Source: JAUSIF01 sp963711595 (GTDB taxonomy: Bacteria; Pseudomonadota; Alphaproteobacteria; Rhizobiales; Xanthobacteraceae). From it: a stretch of DNA of 64,000 nt. The stretch spans positions 558,001-622,000 of the forward strand of contig CAVQER010000001.1 of the NCBI GenBank assembly GCA_963711595.1, written 5' to 3'. A model generated the notes under the pieces. The model was not told the origin of the DNA and ran no database searches. It saw only the letters and a program-made list of their open reading frames with translations. This document shows positions 26,299 to 34,475 of the stretch, one piece after another (the first letter of the stretch is position 1; the number at the start of each line of letters is the position of its first letter). Both the position numbers and the translations under genes were made by a program.

Positions 26299-27837
26299 TT
26301 ATTGTGGCTTCGGGGGAATGATCGCCCAGCCCAATCGCGTGAAATCCAGATTGCCCGAGCGAACCCAACGCAAAACGAGCGGCGCTTCCGTGACGAGCGG
26401 CGGCAAGTTCGCCGCGAGGTTCGCGGGTGGTGCCGCGTCGCCGCCGCGCGTCCGCCAGACGACCACCGCCCCAGCCGTCTCGATCTTGGCGCGGTCCGCC
26501 CACGGCGCCCGCGCAGGGTCCGCATCGATAAACACGGCGGGTTGGTCTCGACTGAGCAGCGCGAGCGAACTCGCCGTCGTGATGTCACCGACTACGTACT
26601 CCAGCCGGCGCCCGGTGCGCGTGCGATAGACATCGGTGATGTAGCGGCTCGCGTCCGCGGCGGGCCAATTCGTGGGCCGCGCGTCGCCAATCCACGGAGA
26701 AACGAACGCAAGCGCAATCTCGAGCAAGGGAGGAAGCAGCAGAAGCGTCAGACCGGCAACAGCCACGGTGCGCTGCCGGTGAACGCGGAGTTCCTGGGGC
26801 GCGAGTACAACCGCGAGCAATCCCGAATAGAGCAGAAGTGGGGCCGCGGCAGCGGTGGAGCAGCGGATGCCCGGTAAATAGGTCGCGACGAACGCGAGAA
26901 GGGCCGGCAGGACGGCGATCAGGATGGCGGTCCAGGTGGCAAAACGCGTGAGGTCTGGCCGAACGAAGACCGGCGCAATGTCACCGTCGGTGGCACGATA
27001 CGAGGACCCGAGCACGACCATCAGCAACAACCCGACGTGGCCGAAAATGACCGCGGTCGCGACCCCGGTTGCAGTGGTCAGCGAACTGCTGGCCGCTGCC
27101 AGATCGAGCCCAATCGTGACTCCCGCAAAGCCGTGATCCTGGAGCCAGATCATCCTCGGGGTCAGCAGCAGCATGAAGAGGAACAAGGCGAGGACTGCGG
27201 AAAATACATCCTCCTGCGAACGCAGAGCATTGCGTCCGGTCGTGCTCGTGACCGTGATGAACCCAAGGGCGAGCATCACGAAGACCCACTGCACGCCGGC
27301 GTAGGCAAGCACGCCGCACGTCACGCCAAGGACGACCCACGCGATGCGGTTGCGTTCCGTAACCGCGCGCCACCATGCCAACACGGCAAGTGCCACAAAC
27401 GGCATTTGCACGAGATCGGGATCGAACGATGCGACCGGAAACGCTACGGGATGCACGCCGACCATGAGAAACACGGCGAGCGCTCCGTGCCGATCTCCGA
27501 CGATGTGTCGTGAGAAAGCAAACACAAGCCAGCCGGCGAGCGCCACCGTCAGCGGCCCCAGTGCATAGGCCGCGACGAGCCCTCCGAGGCGATACGCGAT
27601 CTCGAGGATCCAAGGCGCAAGCGGCGGCGAGTTGACGTAACCGAGCTGCCACTCGCGGCCGAGCGCGTGTCCGATTGCGAGCTGCGGATCGGGCGTCGGA
27701 TTAGCGAGCCAAGCGGCAACCGTCCATATCGCCGCGTGCAGCAAAAGAAAAAGGCCGACGAAGAATGCCGGACGTGCGCGCAAGCCTTCGACGTAGATCG
27801 AGGCTTCGAGCGGACTGGTGAAGGCGGCGGCGCGCAT
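26299..27837 (-). CDS. GT39/ArnT-like polytopic glycosyltransferase
   Basis: The 512-residue product is a multi-spanning membrane protein with an N-terminal helix (about residues 20-42) followed by the luminal-loop motif LGYVNSPPLAPWILEIAYRL, reminiscent of the GT39/PMT-type glycosyltransferases (DSPPL-like loop), then roughly ten more helices and a C-terminal periplasmic domain from about residue 390. Such enzymes transfer a sugar from a polyprenyl-phosphate donor to lipids or proteins. Start ATG 27837 overlaps the TGA of rnhB (TGATG), implying translational coupling. I cannot name the acceptor. Confidence 0.82.
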   Translation of the reverse strand: MRAAAFTSPLEASIYVEGLRARPAFFVGLFLLLHAAIWTVAAWLANPTPDPQLAIGHALGREWQLGYVNSPPLAPWILEIAYRLGGLVAAYALGPLTVALAGWLVFAFSRHIVGDRHGALAVFLMVGVHPVAFPVASFDPDLVQMPFVALAVLAWWRAVTERNRIAWVVLGVTCGVLAYAGVQWVFVMLALGFITVTSTTGRNALRSQEDVFSAVLALFLFMLLLTPRMIWLQDHGFAGVTIGLDLAAASSSLTTATGVATAVIFGHVGLLLMVVLGSSYRATDGDIAPVFVRPDLTRFATWTAILIAVLPALLAFVATYLPGIRCSTAAAAPLLLYSGLLAVVLAPQELRVHRQRTVAVAGLTLLLLPPLLEIALAFVSPWIGDARPTNWPAADASRYITDVYRTRTGRRLEYVVGDITTASSLALLSRDQPAVFIDADPARAPWADRAKIETAGAVVVWRTRGGDAAPPANLAANLPPLVTEAPLVLRWVRSGNLDFTRLGWAIIPPKPQ

Positions 27838-28469
27838 CAACCCTCGGCGACGGAAATTCCGCGCGAGAGAGTGACGGGCTCGAAGCTCGCACGGTGATGC
27901 GGCGACGGACCGTGACGGTTGAGCGCGGCCATGTGCAACGCTGTGCAGTATCCCTTGTGCTGCTCGAAACCGTAGTTTGGAAACGCGAGGCCAAGCCGGC
28001 ACATCAGCCGGTCACGCATCACCTTCGCGACAATGGAAGCGGCTGCGATCGAAGCGCAGAGTGCATCGCCATCGACAAGCGGCTCGATCTGGCAATAGCC
28101 GTCCTCGAGCGGCGGGCGGTGCGGGCCGTCGACGTAGACGAGCGCGGGCCGGAACGGCAGGGCACGCACCGCCTGAGCGAGGGCCCAGAGGCGGGCACGG
28201 AGAATGTTGTCGCGATCGATGCGCCACGGTGGCGCAAGGGCGACGGCGACTTCCGCGGTCGCGCAAATCTCGGTGAACAATTCCTCGCGCTCCTCGGGTG
28301 TCAATTTCTTAGAATCGTCGAGACCCTTCGGGACGCGCTTCGGATCGAGAATGACCGCGGCGGCGGCAACTGGACCTGCCAGCGGCGCAACACCGGCCTC
28401 GTCGCACCCCGCGACGGGAACAACGCCGCGGGCATAAGCATTCCTCTCGCGCCGGAAGTTCGGGAGCAT
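27837..28469 (-). CDS. rnhB: ribonuclease HII with altered GRG motif
   Basis: RNase HII nicks RNA in RNA-DNA hybrids and at single misincorporated ribonucleotides. The 210-residue product has the catalytic DE pair in AGCDEAGVAPLAGPVAAAAV (residues about 21-40), the Asp of LVYVDGP and the SIAAASIVAKVMRD block. The motif normally read as DEAGRG here reads DEAGVA, so the Arg and second Gly of the junction-recognition GRG are replaced. The codons are GTT GCG, which no single indel explains. I take ATG 28469 (MLPNFRRERN); an in-frame TTG at 28529 adds 20 basic residues. It is coupled to the downstream glycosyltransferase gene by a TGATG overlap. Confidence 0.9.
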   Translation of the reverse strand: MLPNFRRERNAYARGVVPVAGCDEAGVAPLAGPVAAAAVILDPKRVPKGLDDSKKLTPEEREELFTEICATAEVAVALAPPWRIDRDNILRARLWALAQAVRALPFRPALVYVDGPHRPPLEDGYCQIEPLVDGDALCASIAAASIVAKVMRDRLMCRLGLAFPNYGFEQHKGYCTALHMAALNRHGPSPHHRASFEPVTLSRGISVAEG

Positions 28470-28638
28470 GCGCCGTGATGCCCTTCGTTTTGTGCGACTC
28501 ACGGGTGGCCCCCTTCCCGATCGTCGCAATGGTGCAGTCTGGCTGCGCTTGCCGCAATCCTCGTATGGGTCTTAACTCACAGCCCGGTCACAATCGTGCT
28601 GCAAATGCGGCAGAGGCAAAGCGCCGCTGGAGCGTCCC

Positions 28639-29547
28639 ATGAGATGGGAAGATTACCGCACGAGCGACAATGTTGAGGATCGTCGCGGTCAGGGTGGGCC
28701 GGGTGGCGGATTCCCAATTCCGATGGGCCGGGGCGGCGGCCTTGGAATCGGCGGTCTGATCATCGCCGGCATCCTCTTCTTCGTGTTCGGCATCGATCCC
28801 CGTATCGTCGTCGGCATCGACGAGGTTTTGAATAATCCGCAGTTCCAGCAGCGCGGGCCCGGCCAGCCTACAGGGCAGCCGACGGGCAAACAGGGTGCGC
28901 CGACGGACGATCTAGGTCGCTTCGTCTCCGCGACGCTCGCGCAAACCGAGGACGTTTGGCGGCAGGTCTTCTCCGCGGCCGGACGCCGCTACGAAGAACC
29001 TCGTCTTGTGATCTTCTCCGGCATCACGCGGTCGGCGTGCGGCACGGCCCAATCCGCGATGGGACCGTTCTACTGTCCGATCGACAAGCGCGTCTACCTC
29101 GACACGAGTTTCTTCCGCGACCTGCGTGACCGTTTTCGCGCGCCGGGCGACTTCGCGGCGGCCTACGTGATTGCGCATGAGATCGGGCATCACGTGCAGA
29201 ACCTCACGGGTATTCTGCCTCAAGTGCAGCAACGGCGGCAGGCCGTGTCGCCGGCGGAGTTGAACGCGCTTTCGGTGCGCACTGAATTGCAGGCTGATTG
29301 TCTCGCCGGTGTGTGGGCGCACCACGCTGACAGCAAGCTCAAGACGCTCGAGCCGGGCGACATCGAAAAGGCGCTCGCGGCCGCTTCTGCTATCGGCGAC
29401 GACCGGATGCAACGACAGACCCAAGGTATGGTGGTGCCGGAAAGCTTCACGCACGGTAGCTCTAAGCAGCGCATGGCCTGGTTCATGCGGGGCGTGAAAG
29501 CAGGCTCGATGCAGCAGTGCGATACATTCAGCGAGCGCAACCTTTAG
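28639..29547 (+). CDS. YpfJ-type neutral zinc metallopeptidase family protein
   Basis: The 302-residue product starts MRWEDYRTSDNVEDRRG, has a Gly-rich stretch and one membrane helix (about residues 38-55), and a large extracytoplasmic domain with the zinc motif HEIGHH at 180-185, followed by RTELQADCLAGVWAHHAD, which supplies the further ligand. This matches the putative neutral zinc metallopeptidase family (YpfJ). The substrate is unknown. The start ATG 28639 follows a GGAGCGTCCC stretch. It is the first gene of a same-strand run (with moaB and a NADH dehydrogenase) that need not be one operon. Confidence 0.9.
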   Translation: MRWEDYRTSDNVEDRRGQGGPGGGFPIPMGRGGGLGIGGLIIAGILFFVFGIDPRIVVGIDEVLNNPQFQQRGPGQPTGQPTGKQGAPTDDLGRFVSATLAQTEDVWRQVFSAAGRRYEEPRLVIFSGITRSACGTAQSAMGPFYCPIDKRVYLDTSFFRDLRDRFRAPGDFAAAYVIAHEIGHHVQNLTGILPQVQQRRQAVSPAELNALSVRTELQADCLAGVWAHHADSKLKTLEPGDIEKALAAASAIGDDRMQRQTQGMVVPESFTHGSSKQRMAWFMRGVKAGSMQQCDTFSERNL

Positions 29548-29586
29548 GTCCTCGCTCCTTCGCACCGGCCGATCTATAAAGACGCC

Positions 29587-30144
29587 ATGCCCGGCATCGA
29601 CCCTGCCCGCAAATTCGTGCCTCTTTCCATCGCAGTTCTCACTGTGTCGGATACGCGCGATCTTGCGGAGGACAAATCCGGAGCGTTGCTCGCGGAGCGC
29701 ATCGAAAAAACCGGGCACTCGCTTGCCGCGCGCACGATCGTCAAGGACGACGTGAAGAAGATTCGAGCGCAAGTGAAGAAGTGGATCAAGGACAGGAAAA
29801 TCGATGTCGTGATTACGACGGGCGGCACGGGCTTCACCGGGCGCGACGTCACGCCTGAGGCAGTGGAACCGTTGTTCGAGAAGCGGATGGAAGGCTTCTC
29901 CGCCATGTTCCTCCTGGTCAGCGCACCAAAAATCGGTCCGTCGGCAATTCAGACGCGCGCTACTGCAGGCGTCGCGAACGCCACCTATATTTTCTGTGTG
30001 CCCGGCTCGCCGGGCGCGTGCCGGGATGCGTGGGACGAAATCCTCGTTCACCAACTCGACTACCGCTATCGGCCGTGCAATTTCGTAGAGATTCTGCCGC
30101 GGCTCGATGAACACTTGAAGCGCGGGAAGGCCAAGGTTCGCTAG
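29587..30144 (+). CDS. moaB: molybdenum cofactor biosynthesis protein B
   Basis: The 185-residue product matches the MoaB/MogA fold: FVPLSIAVLTVSDTRDLAEDKSG at the start, DVVITTGGTGFTGRDVTPEA in the middle (the molybdopterin-binding loop), and YIFCVPGSPGACRDAWDEIL near the end. MoaB-type proteins act in or beside adenylylation of molybdopterin for molybdate insertion. No other moa genes are within the window, so its pathway role comes from family membership alone. Confidence 0.93.
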   Translation: MPGIDPARKFVPLSIAVLTVSDTRDLAEDKSGALLAERIEKTGHSLAARTIVKDDVKKIRAQVKKWIKDRKIDVVITTGGTGFTGRDVTPEAVEPLFEKRMEGFSAMFLLVSAPKIGPSAIQTRATAGVANATYIFCVPGSPGACRDAWDEILVHQLDYRYRPCNFVEILPRLDEHLKRGKAKVR

Positions 30145-30168
30145 CTCCCGCACCAAAGGAGCCGTGCT

Positions 30169-31428
30169 TTGGAAAACAATCCGGGTCGGCCGCAAGTCGT
30201 GATTGTCGGCGGTGGCTTTGGCGGACTGGAAGCCGCGCATGCCCTAAGACGATCGTCAGCCGACGTCATCGTTGTCGACCGGCACAATCACCACACCTTC
30301 CAACCCCTGCTCTACCAGGTCGCGACCGCCGCGCTCGCTTCACCCGATATCGCGTGGCCGATCCGCTCTATTCTGCGCGATCAAGAGAATGCGCGCGTCG
30401 TGATGGCGAATATCACCGCTATCGACACGACAAAGCGACGTGTCCGCGCCGACACGCTTGAAATTCCTTACGACTATCTGGTGCTCGCAACCGGTGTCAC
30501 GCACTCGTATTTCGGTCACGACGAGTGGGCGCCCTTCGCGCCCGGGCTCAAGACCGTGGAAGACGCGATGGTCGTGCGTCGAAGGATCCTGCTCGCATTC
30601 GAACGCGCGGAGATAGCCGAGAATGAAGCCGAGGCGCGACGGCTCCTCACGTTCGTCATCGTCGGCGGCGGACCTACCGGGGTCGAAATGGCCGGCGCGA
30701 TCGCCGAGGTCGCCCGCTACGCGCTGCGATCGGATTTCCGCCGCATCGACCCGAGCCACGCCCGCATCATGCTCGTCGAAGCCGGTCCACGTATTCTTCC
30801 AACCTTTCCTGAACGGCTTTCTGCCTATGCTGCGAAATCGCTCGCCGGCATGGGAGTGGAGGTGCGCACTTCGGCAATGGTAACCGAGTGCAGGAAGGAC
30901 GGAGTGTCGTTGAAGGACGAAAGCATCGAAGCCAGCACGATCATCTGGGCGGCTGGCGTCACCGCATCTCCTGCCGCACGCTGGATCGGCGCGGAGACCG
31001 ACAAGGCGGGACGCGTCAAAGTCGGACCCGACCTCAGCGTTGCGGGACATCCGGAAATTTTCGCCGTCGGCGACACTGCGGTGCCTGCGGATCCGAAGGC
31101 GCCGCCGATCCCAGGCATTGCACCGGCGGCGAAACAAATGGGTCGTTATGTAGGCAGCTTGATTGCGCGACGTATCGACGGGCAGAACCCGCCCGCTCCG
31201 TTCTCCTACCGGCACTATCTCGATCTGGCGGCCATAGGCCGCTCGTCGGCAGTGGTGCGCCGCGGCAACCTTCAGCTCACAGGCTATCTTGCGTGGCTAT
31301 TCTGGGGAGTTGCGCACATCTACTTCCTGATCGGCGTGCGCAATCGCTTCGTGGTCGCGATCAACTGGATGTGGAATTACCTGACGTTTCAGCGTGGGGC
31401 GCGGGTAATTACCGATAGCGGCGCCTGA
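30169..31428 (+). CDS. type II NADH dehydrogenase-like FAD-dependent oxidoreductase
   Basis: The 419-residue product has two dinucleotide-binding motifs: VVIVGGGFGGLEAAHALRR (FAD, residues 10-28) and FVIVGGGPTGVEMAGAIAEV (NADH, about 162-181), plus IFAVGDTA before the C-terminal membrane-anchoring region with YHLFWGVAH-like sequence (here LAWLFWGVAHIYFLIGVRNR). This is the single-subunit, non-proton-pumping NADH:quinone oxidoreductase family (Ndh). The start is TTG 30169, with AAAGGAG eight to nine bases upstream; no ATG gives an intact FAD motif. It sits 24 bases behind moaB. Confidence 0.92.
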   Translation: MENNPGRPQVVIVGGGFGGLEAAHALRRSSADVIVVDRHNHHTFQPLLYQVATAALASPDIAWPIRSILRDQENARVVMANITAIDTTKRRVRADTLEIPYDYLVLATGVTHSYFGHDEWAPFAPGLKTVEDAMVVRRRILLAFERAEIAENEAEARRLLTFVIVGGGPTGVEMAGAIAEVARYALRSDFRRIDPSHARIMLVEAGPRILPTFPERLSAYAAKSLAGMGVEVRTSAMVTECRKDGVSLKDESIEASTIIWAAGVTASPAARWIGAETDKAGRVKVGPDLSVAGHPEIFAVGDTAVPADPKAPPIPGIAPAAKQMGRYVGSLIARRIDGQNPPAPFSYRHYLDLAAIGRSSAVVRRGNLQLTGYLAWLFWGVAHIYFLIGVRNRFVVAINWMWNYLTFQRGARVITDSGA

Positions 31429-31508
31429 GGAGTCAAGGATCAATTTGCGGCACGAAACAATCGCGCCGCTGCTGCGTTTCGCTCCATACGTTTGGTTGCA
31501 GATTGATC

Positions 31509-32087
31509 ATGCAGGTTCCGCTCGAGATCGCATTCCACAACATCGACAGCTCCGAGTGGGTCGAACGAGAAATTCGCGCACGCGTGGATGATCTCGAACG
31601 CATCTACGGCCGACTGACGTCGTGCCGGGTGCGCGTGGATCAGCGCGCCAAGGGCCGCGTCGGATCGATTCCGCCGGTGGTGCGGATCGAGCTTGGGATT
31701 CCCGGGCGGGCGGACATCGCCGTCTCGCATGAGCCCGAGCATCTACAGCGGAAATTTCAGACGCCCGATATCCGCAACGCGATCCATGAAGCGTTCCGTA
31801 TCGCCGAACGCCAATTGCGCGAGATCAAGGAGCGGCGCGAGGATCGCTCGCAACAGCCTCCGCATGAAGCAGAGCGCGAATTTCTCGGTCAGGTCGCAGA
31901 GCTGCATCCGGACCGCGACTTCGGCTTCCTCATCAACAACGCCGGTTCGCTGCTCTACTTCCACCGGTCGAGCCTCCTGAACGGCGACTTCGACAAGCTC
32001 ACCCGCGGCGACGAGCTGCACTACGTCGAGGACATCGGCGATACCGGGCCGATCGCCACCAAGGTGCGTGTGAAAGCGAAGACCTAG
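31509..32087 (+). CDS. HPF/RaiA-type ribosome-associated protein fused to a cold-shock domain
   Basis: The 192-residue product joins two domains. Residues 1 to about 105 look like the HPF/RaiA (sigma-54 modulation protein) fold: PLEIAFHNIDSSEWVEREIR and a DLERIYGRLTSCRVRV strand-helix pattern. Residues about 128-190 form a cold-shock-like domain: GQVAELHPDRDFGFLINNAG, LYFHRSSLLN and TKVRVKAK. A charged linker (REIKERREDRSQQPPHEAE) joins them. The architecture suggests ribosome binding coupled to single-stranded RNA binding under stress (inference). I take ATG 31509; TTG 31503 adds two residues. Its stop shares a CTAG with the convergent glycosyltransferase gene. Confidence 0.85.
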   Translation: MQVPLEIAFHNIDSSEWVEREIRARVDDLERIYGRLTSCRVRVDQRAKGRVGSIPPVVRIELGIPGRADIAVSHEPEHLQRKFQTPDIRNAIHEAFRIAERQLREIKERREDRSQQPPHEAEREFLGQVAELHPDRDFGFLINNAGSLLYFHRSSLLNGDFDKLTRGDELHYVEDIGDTGPIATKVRVKAKT

Positions 32088-32656
32088 CCCGGCAGCATGA
32101 TGCGCGTGCGCATCACCGTTACGCGGCCACGGCCGATCATCTTCAGCAGACGATCGTGTGCGTCGTGCCCGGGAGAGTGGCCGCCCAATGTCCGGTAGTA
32201 ATGCTTCGCGATCAATAACCCCTGCTCCGGCCGCGGCCGACCAACCAGAGCGAGCCGGATGGCCGCCGACGTTTCGCGAAGCCGCGCCGCTGGACCCTCA
32301 GCGTCGACCGCGAGGCGAAAGGTCGCGACACGGTCGGCGGAAGCGTTCTTGCCGGCGACAAAAAGCCCGACCTCGCGCGTCCAGATTTCTTCAAGGACCG
32401 CGCCCGGCTCGAGGAACAGGATCCAGTCGCTGCGCGCGACTTGTGCTGCTGCACCCAGCCGTAACCCTTCATCCGATGGTCCGGCCACGATCTCGCACCC
32501 GGCCGCGTCGGCGATCGCATGCGTTCCGTCGCGGGATCCGCCGTCAGCGAGCAATACTTCCCGCACCAGCCCCTCCGCCGACCCCTGCACCAGGGCGGCC
32601 AGGGTCGCGACCAGCGATCGTTCCGAATCGAGGGTGGGGATAACTACGGTGATCAT
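32084..32656 (-). CDS. family 2 glycosyltransferase
   Basis: The 190-residue product begins MITVVIPTLDSERSLVATLA, with a GT2 fold: a LLADGGSRDGTHAIADAAG segment (nucleotide-sugar site) and a DWILFLEPGAVLEE stretch in place of the usual DxD region, where only one acidic residue follows the strand. It is shorter than processive GT2 enzymes and has no membrane helix. Donor and acceptor cannot be told. It is divergent from the radical SAM gene, with a LexA-type box in the shared 114-base gap, and convergent with the HPF-CSD gene (shared CTAG). Confidence 0.8.
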   Translation of the reverse strand: MITVVIPTLDSERSLVATLAALVQGSAEGLVREVLLADGGSRDGTHAIADAAGCEIVAGPSDEGLRLGAAAQVARSDWILFLEPGAVLEEIWTREVGLFVAGKNASADRVATFRLAVDAEGPAARLRETSAAIRLALVGRPRPEQGLLIAKHYYRTLGGHSPGHDAHDRLLKMIGRGRVTVMRTRIMLPG

Positions 32657-32732
32657 TGGAACCCGCTACATATTGTAATCGTTCTGTATTGCGAACACCC
32701 GATTTTGCGGCTTGTTGACGCCGAGTTTTTCT

Positions 32733-32747
32733 GTTCTTGTTCTGTTC
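32733..32747 (+). promoter_or_regulatory. alphaproteobacterial LexA (SOS) box upstream of the radical SAM gene
   Basis: GTTC (32733-32736), seven bases, GTTC (32744-32747) is an exact match to the alphaproteobacterial LexA operator GTTCN7GTTC. It ends 23 bases before the ATG of the PA0069-type gene and lies just after a TTGACG hexamer at 32715-32720, so a repressor bound here would cover the -10 region. A second GTTC...GAAC pair at 32681-32696 lies nearer the divergent glycosyltransferase gene but has inverted arms and does not fit the operator. Confidence 0.65.
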
Positions 32748-32770
32748 TAGCGGGGGCATAGGATGCTGCG

Positions 32771-33919
32771 ATGGACCAGAAGTTCGATGATTTCGGACAG
32801 GAAGACCCCGCTGCGGAGCCGGCAAACGACGGACTGCGCGGGACGGGCGTCGAATCCGAGCGCCGGCGCGGCCGCGGGGCTGCCTCGAACGCGAGCGGAC
32901 GTTTCGAGCCGCAGGCGCGCGTCGTCTTTGACGACGGTTGGCAGAGCCTAGAAGAACTGCCGCCGTTCAAGACGTTCGTTCAGGAAGAACGCGCGCGGAA
33001 AGTCATCACCCGAAATGACTCTCCGGATCTCGGCTTCGACCGCTCAATCAATCCGTATCGGGGTTGCGAACACGGCTGCATCTACTGCTATGCCCGACCC
33101 ACACACGCTTTTCAGGGCCTATCCCCGGGCCTTGATTTCGAGACCAAGCTGTTCGTGAAACCTGACGCGCCGGAGTTGCTCGCGCGCGAACTCGCGGCGC
33201 CTGGCTATCAGCCGAAGATGATCGCGATGGGGACGAATACCGATCCGTATCAACCGATCGAGCGTAAGTGGCGCGTCACACGGCGCATCCTGGAAGTGCT
33301 GCGGGACGCCAACCATCCGGTCGGAATCGTGACGAAATCTTCACTCGTGATGCGCGACATCGACATTCTTTCGGAGATGGCTGCAAAGAAACTGGCGAAG
33401 GTAGCGCTTTCGGTTACGACCCTCGACGCGAGGCTTGCCCGCGCCATGGAGCCGCGCGCCTCCACGCCGAGCAAACGTCTCGAGGCCATCCGGGCGCTCA
33501 CCAATGCTGGAATTCCGACTGCGGTGATGGTTGCGCCGATCATTCCCGCCATCAACGACAGCGAGATCGAGCGCATTCTCGACGCTGCGGCCGACGCGGG
33601 CGTGACAGAAGCCGGCTACGTGATGTTGCGGCTTCCACTCGAAATCAAGGACCTGTTCCGCGAGTGGTTGAACGAACACTTTCCGAACAAGTTCAACCAC
33701 GTGATTTCGCTCGTGCGCGACCTGCATGGCGGCAAGGACTACAACTCGACCTTCGGCAAACGGCAGACCGGAAGCGGGCCTTATGCCTGGTCAATCGGCC
33801 GCCGCTTCGAGCTCGCCTGCCGCAGGCTCGAACTGAACCGGCGGAGGCTGCGGCTTACGACGTCGCTGTTCAAGCCGCCGGAGCGCAAGGGCAATCAGCT
33901 CGATCTCTTTGCGGCGTAA
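32771..33919 (+). CDS. PA0069 family radical SAM protein
   Basis: The 382-residue product has the radical SAM cysteines C99, C103 and C106 in YRGCEHGCIYCYARPTHAF, followed by LDFETKLFVK, the GTNTDPYQPIERK motif and TLDARLARAMEPRA. The family is distantly related to spore photoproduct lyase-like enzymes, but its substrate is unknown to me. A hydrophilic, Arg/Gly-rich N-terminal 60 residues precede the core. The LexA-type box 23 bases upstream suggests DNA-damage induction. A VOC-family gene follows after 6 bases and is probably co-transcribed. Confidence 0.9.
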   Translation: MDQKFDDFGQEDPAAEPANDGLRGTGVESERRRGRGAASNASGRFEPQARVVFDDGWQSLEELPPFKTFVQEERARKVITRNDSPDLGFDRSINPYRGCEHGCIYCYARPTHAFQGLSPGLDFETKLFVKPDAPELLARELAAPGYQPKMIAMGTNTDPYQPIERKWRVTRRILEVLRDANHPVGIVTKSSLVMRDIDILSEMAAKKLAKVALSVTTLDARLARAMEPRASTPSKRLEAIRALTNAGIPTAVMVAPIIPAINDSEIERILDAAADAGVTEAGYVMLRLPLEIKDLFREWLNEHFPNKFNHVISLVRDLHGGKDYNSTFGKRQTGSGPYAWSIGRRFELACRRLELNRRRLRLTTSLFKPPERKGNQLDLFAA

Positions 33920-33925
33920 GCGCGG

Positions 33926-34357
33926 ATGGACTGGCCACTACAGTTGCATCTCGTAACTCTCGGCGTCGCCGACGTAGAACGTGCTGCGAAATTCTACGGA
34001 GCGCTCGGCTTGAAGCAGCGCTTGAAGAAGGCCGAAGGTGTCGCCTTCTTCGACGCCGGAGGCGTGGTGATTTCGCTCTACGGTCGGGAAGCGCTCGAGC
34101 GCGACGCGGGACTGGAAGGCTTGAAATCCGGCTTCGGAGGCTCAAGCCTAGCGTTCAACGTGAGCAGCGAAAAAGCCGTGGATGACGCTCTGAATGCTGC
34201 GGAAAATGCAGGCGCGAACATCCTGAAACGCGGTCATCGTGTTTTCTGGGGCGGCTACATCGGCTACTTCCGCGACCTCGACGGCCATGTCTGGGAAGTT
34301 GCGCACAACCCCCAATTCCCCTTCAACGAGCACGGGCAACTGGTGCTTCCCGACTAG
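33926..34357 (+). CDS. VOC family (glyoxalase/bleomycin-resistance fold) protein
   Basis: The 143-residue product has the paired beta-alpha-beta-beta-beta modules of the vicinal oxygen chelate fold: LHLVTLGVADVERAAKFYGALG at the start and YFRDLDGHVWEVAHNPQF near the end, where H and E are likely metal ligands. It could be a lyase, isomerase, dioxygenase or binding protein. It follows the radical SAM gene by 6 bases and may therefore belong to the same damage-responsive transcript (inference). Confidence 0.87.
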   Translation: MDWPLQLHLVTLGVADVERAAKFYGALGLKQRLKKAEGVAFFDAGGVVISLYGREALERDAGLEGLKSGFGGSSLAFNVSSEKAVDDALNAAENAGANILKRGHRVFWGGYIGYFRDLDGHVWEVAHNPQFPFNEHGQLVLPD

Positions 34358-34373
34358 TTCAACGGTCAAAATC

Positions 34374-34388
34374 GTAACGTCTGATTAA
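34374..34388 (+). promoter_or_regulatory. candidate CtrA-binding site upstream of ccrM
   Basis: GTAA-N7-TTAA (34374-34388) differs at one base from the CtrA consensus TTAA-N7-TTAA and lies 88 bases before the ccrM ATG. In Caulobacter, ccrM is activated by CtrA, so the location fits. The match is imperfect and such motifs occur by chance, so this is only a candidate. Confidence 0.4.
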
Positions 34389-34475
34389 GGTTAGCCTTTA
34401 CTCCGCTTTTACCCGCGGCGGGCAAAGGTGCGCTGCGTCCGTTCCTGTTGCGTAGCGCGTAGACGGTTTTGCGTC

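Noticed and set aside
28912..30240. - strand open frame of 442 codons opposite the YpfJ-like and moaB genes
   Set aside because: Antisense to two genes with strong family motifs; no start context.
32681..32696. GTTC...GAAC palindrome near the glycosyltransferase start
   Set aside because: Arms of only four bases with an unmatched centre, and inverted rather than direct; it does not fit the alphaproteobacterial LexA operator.
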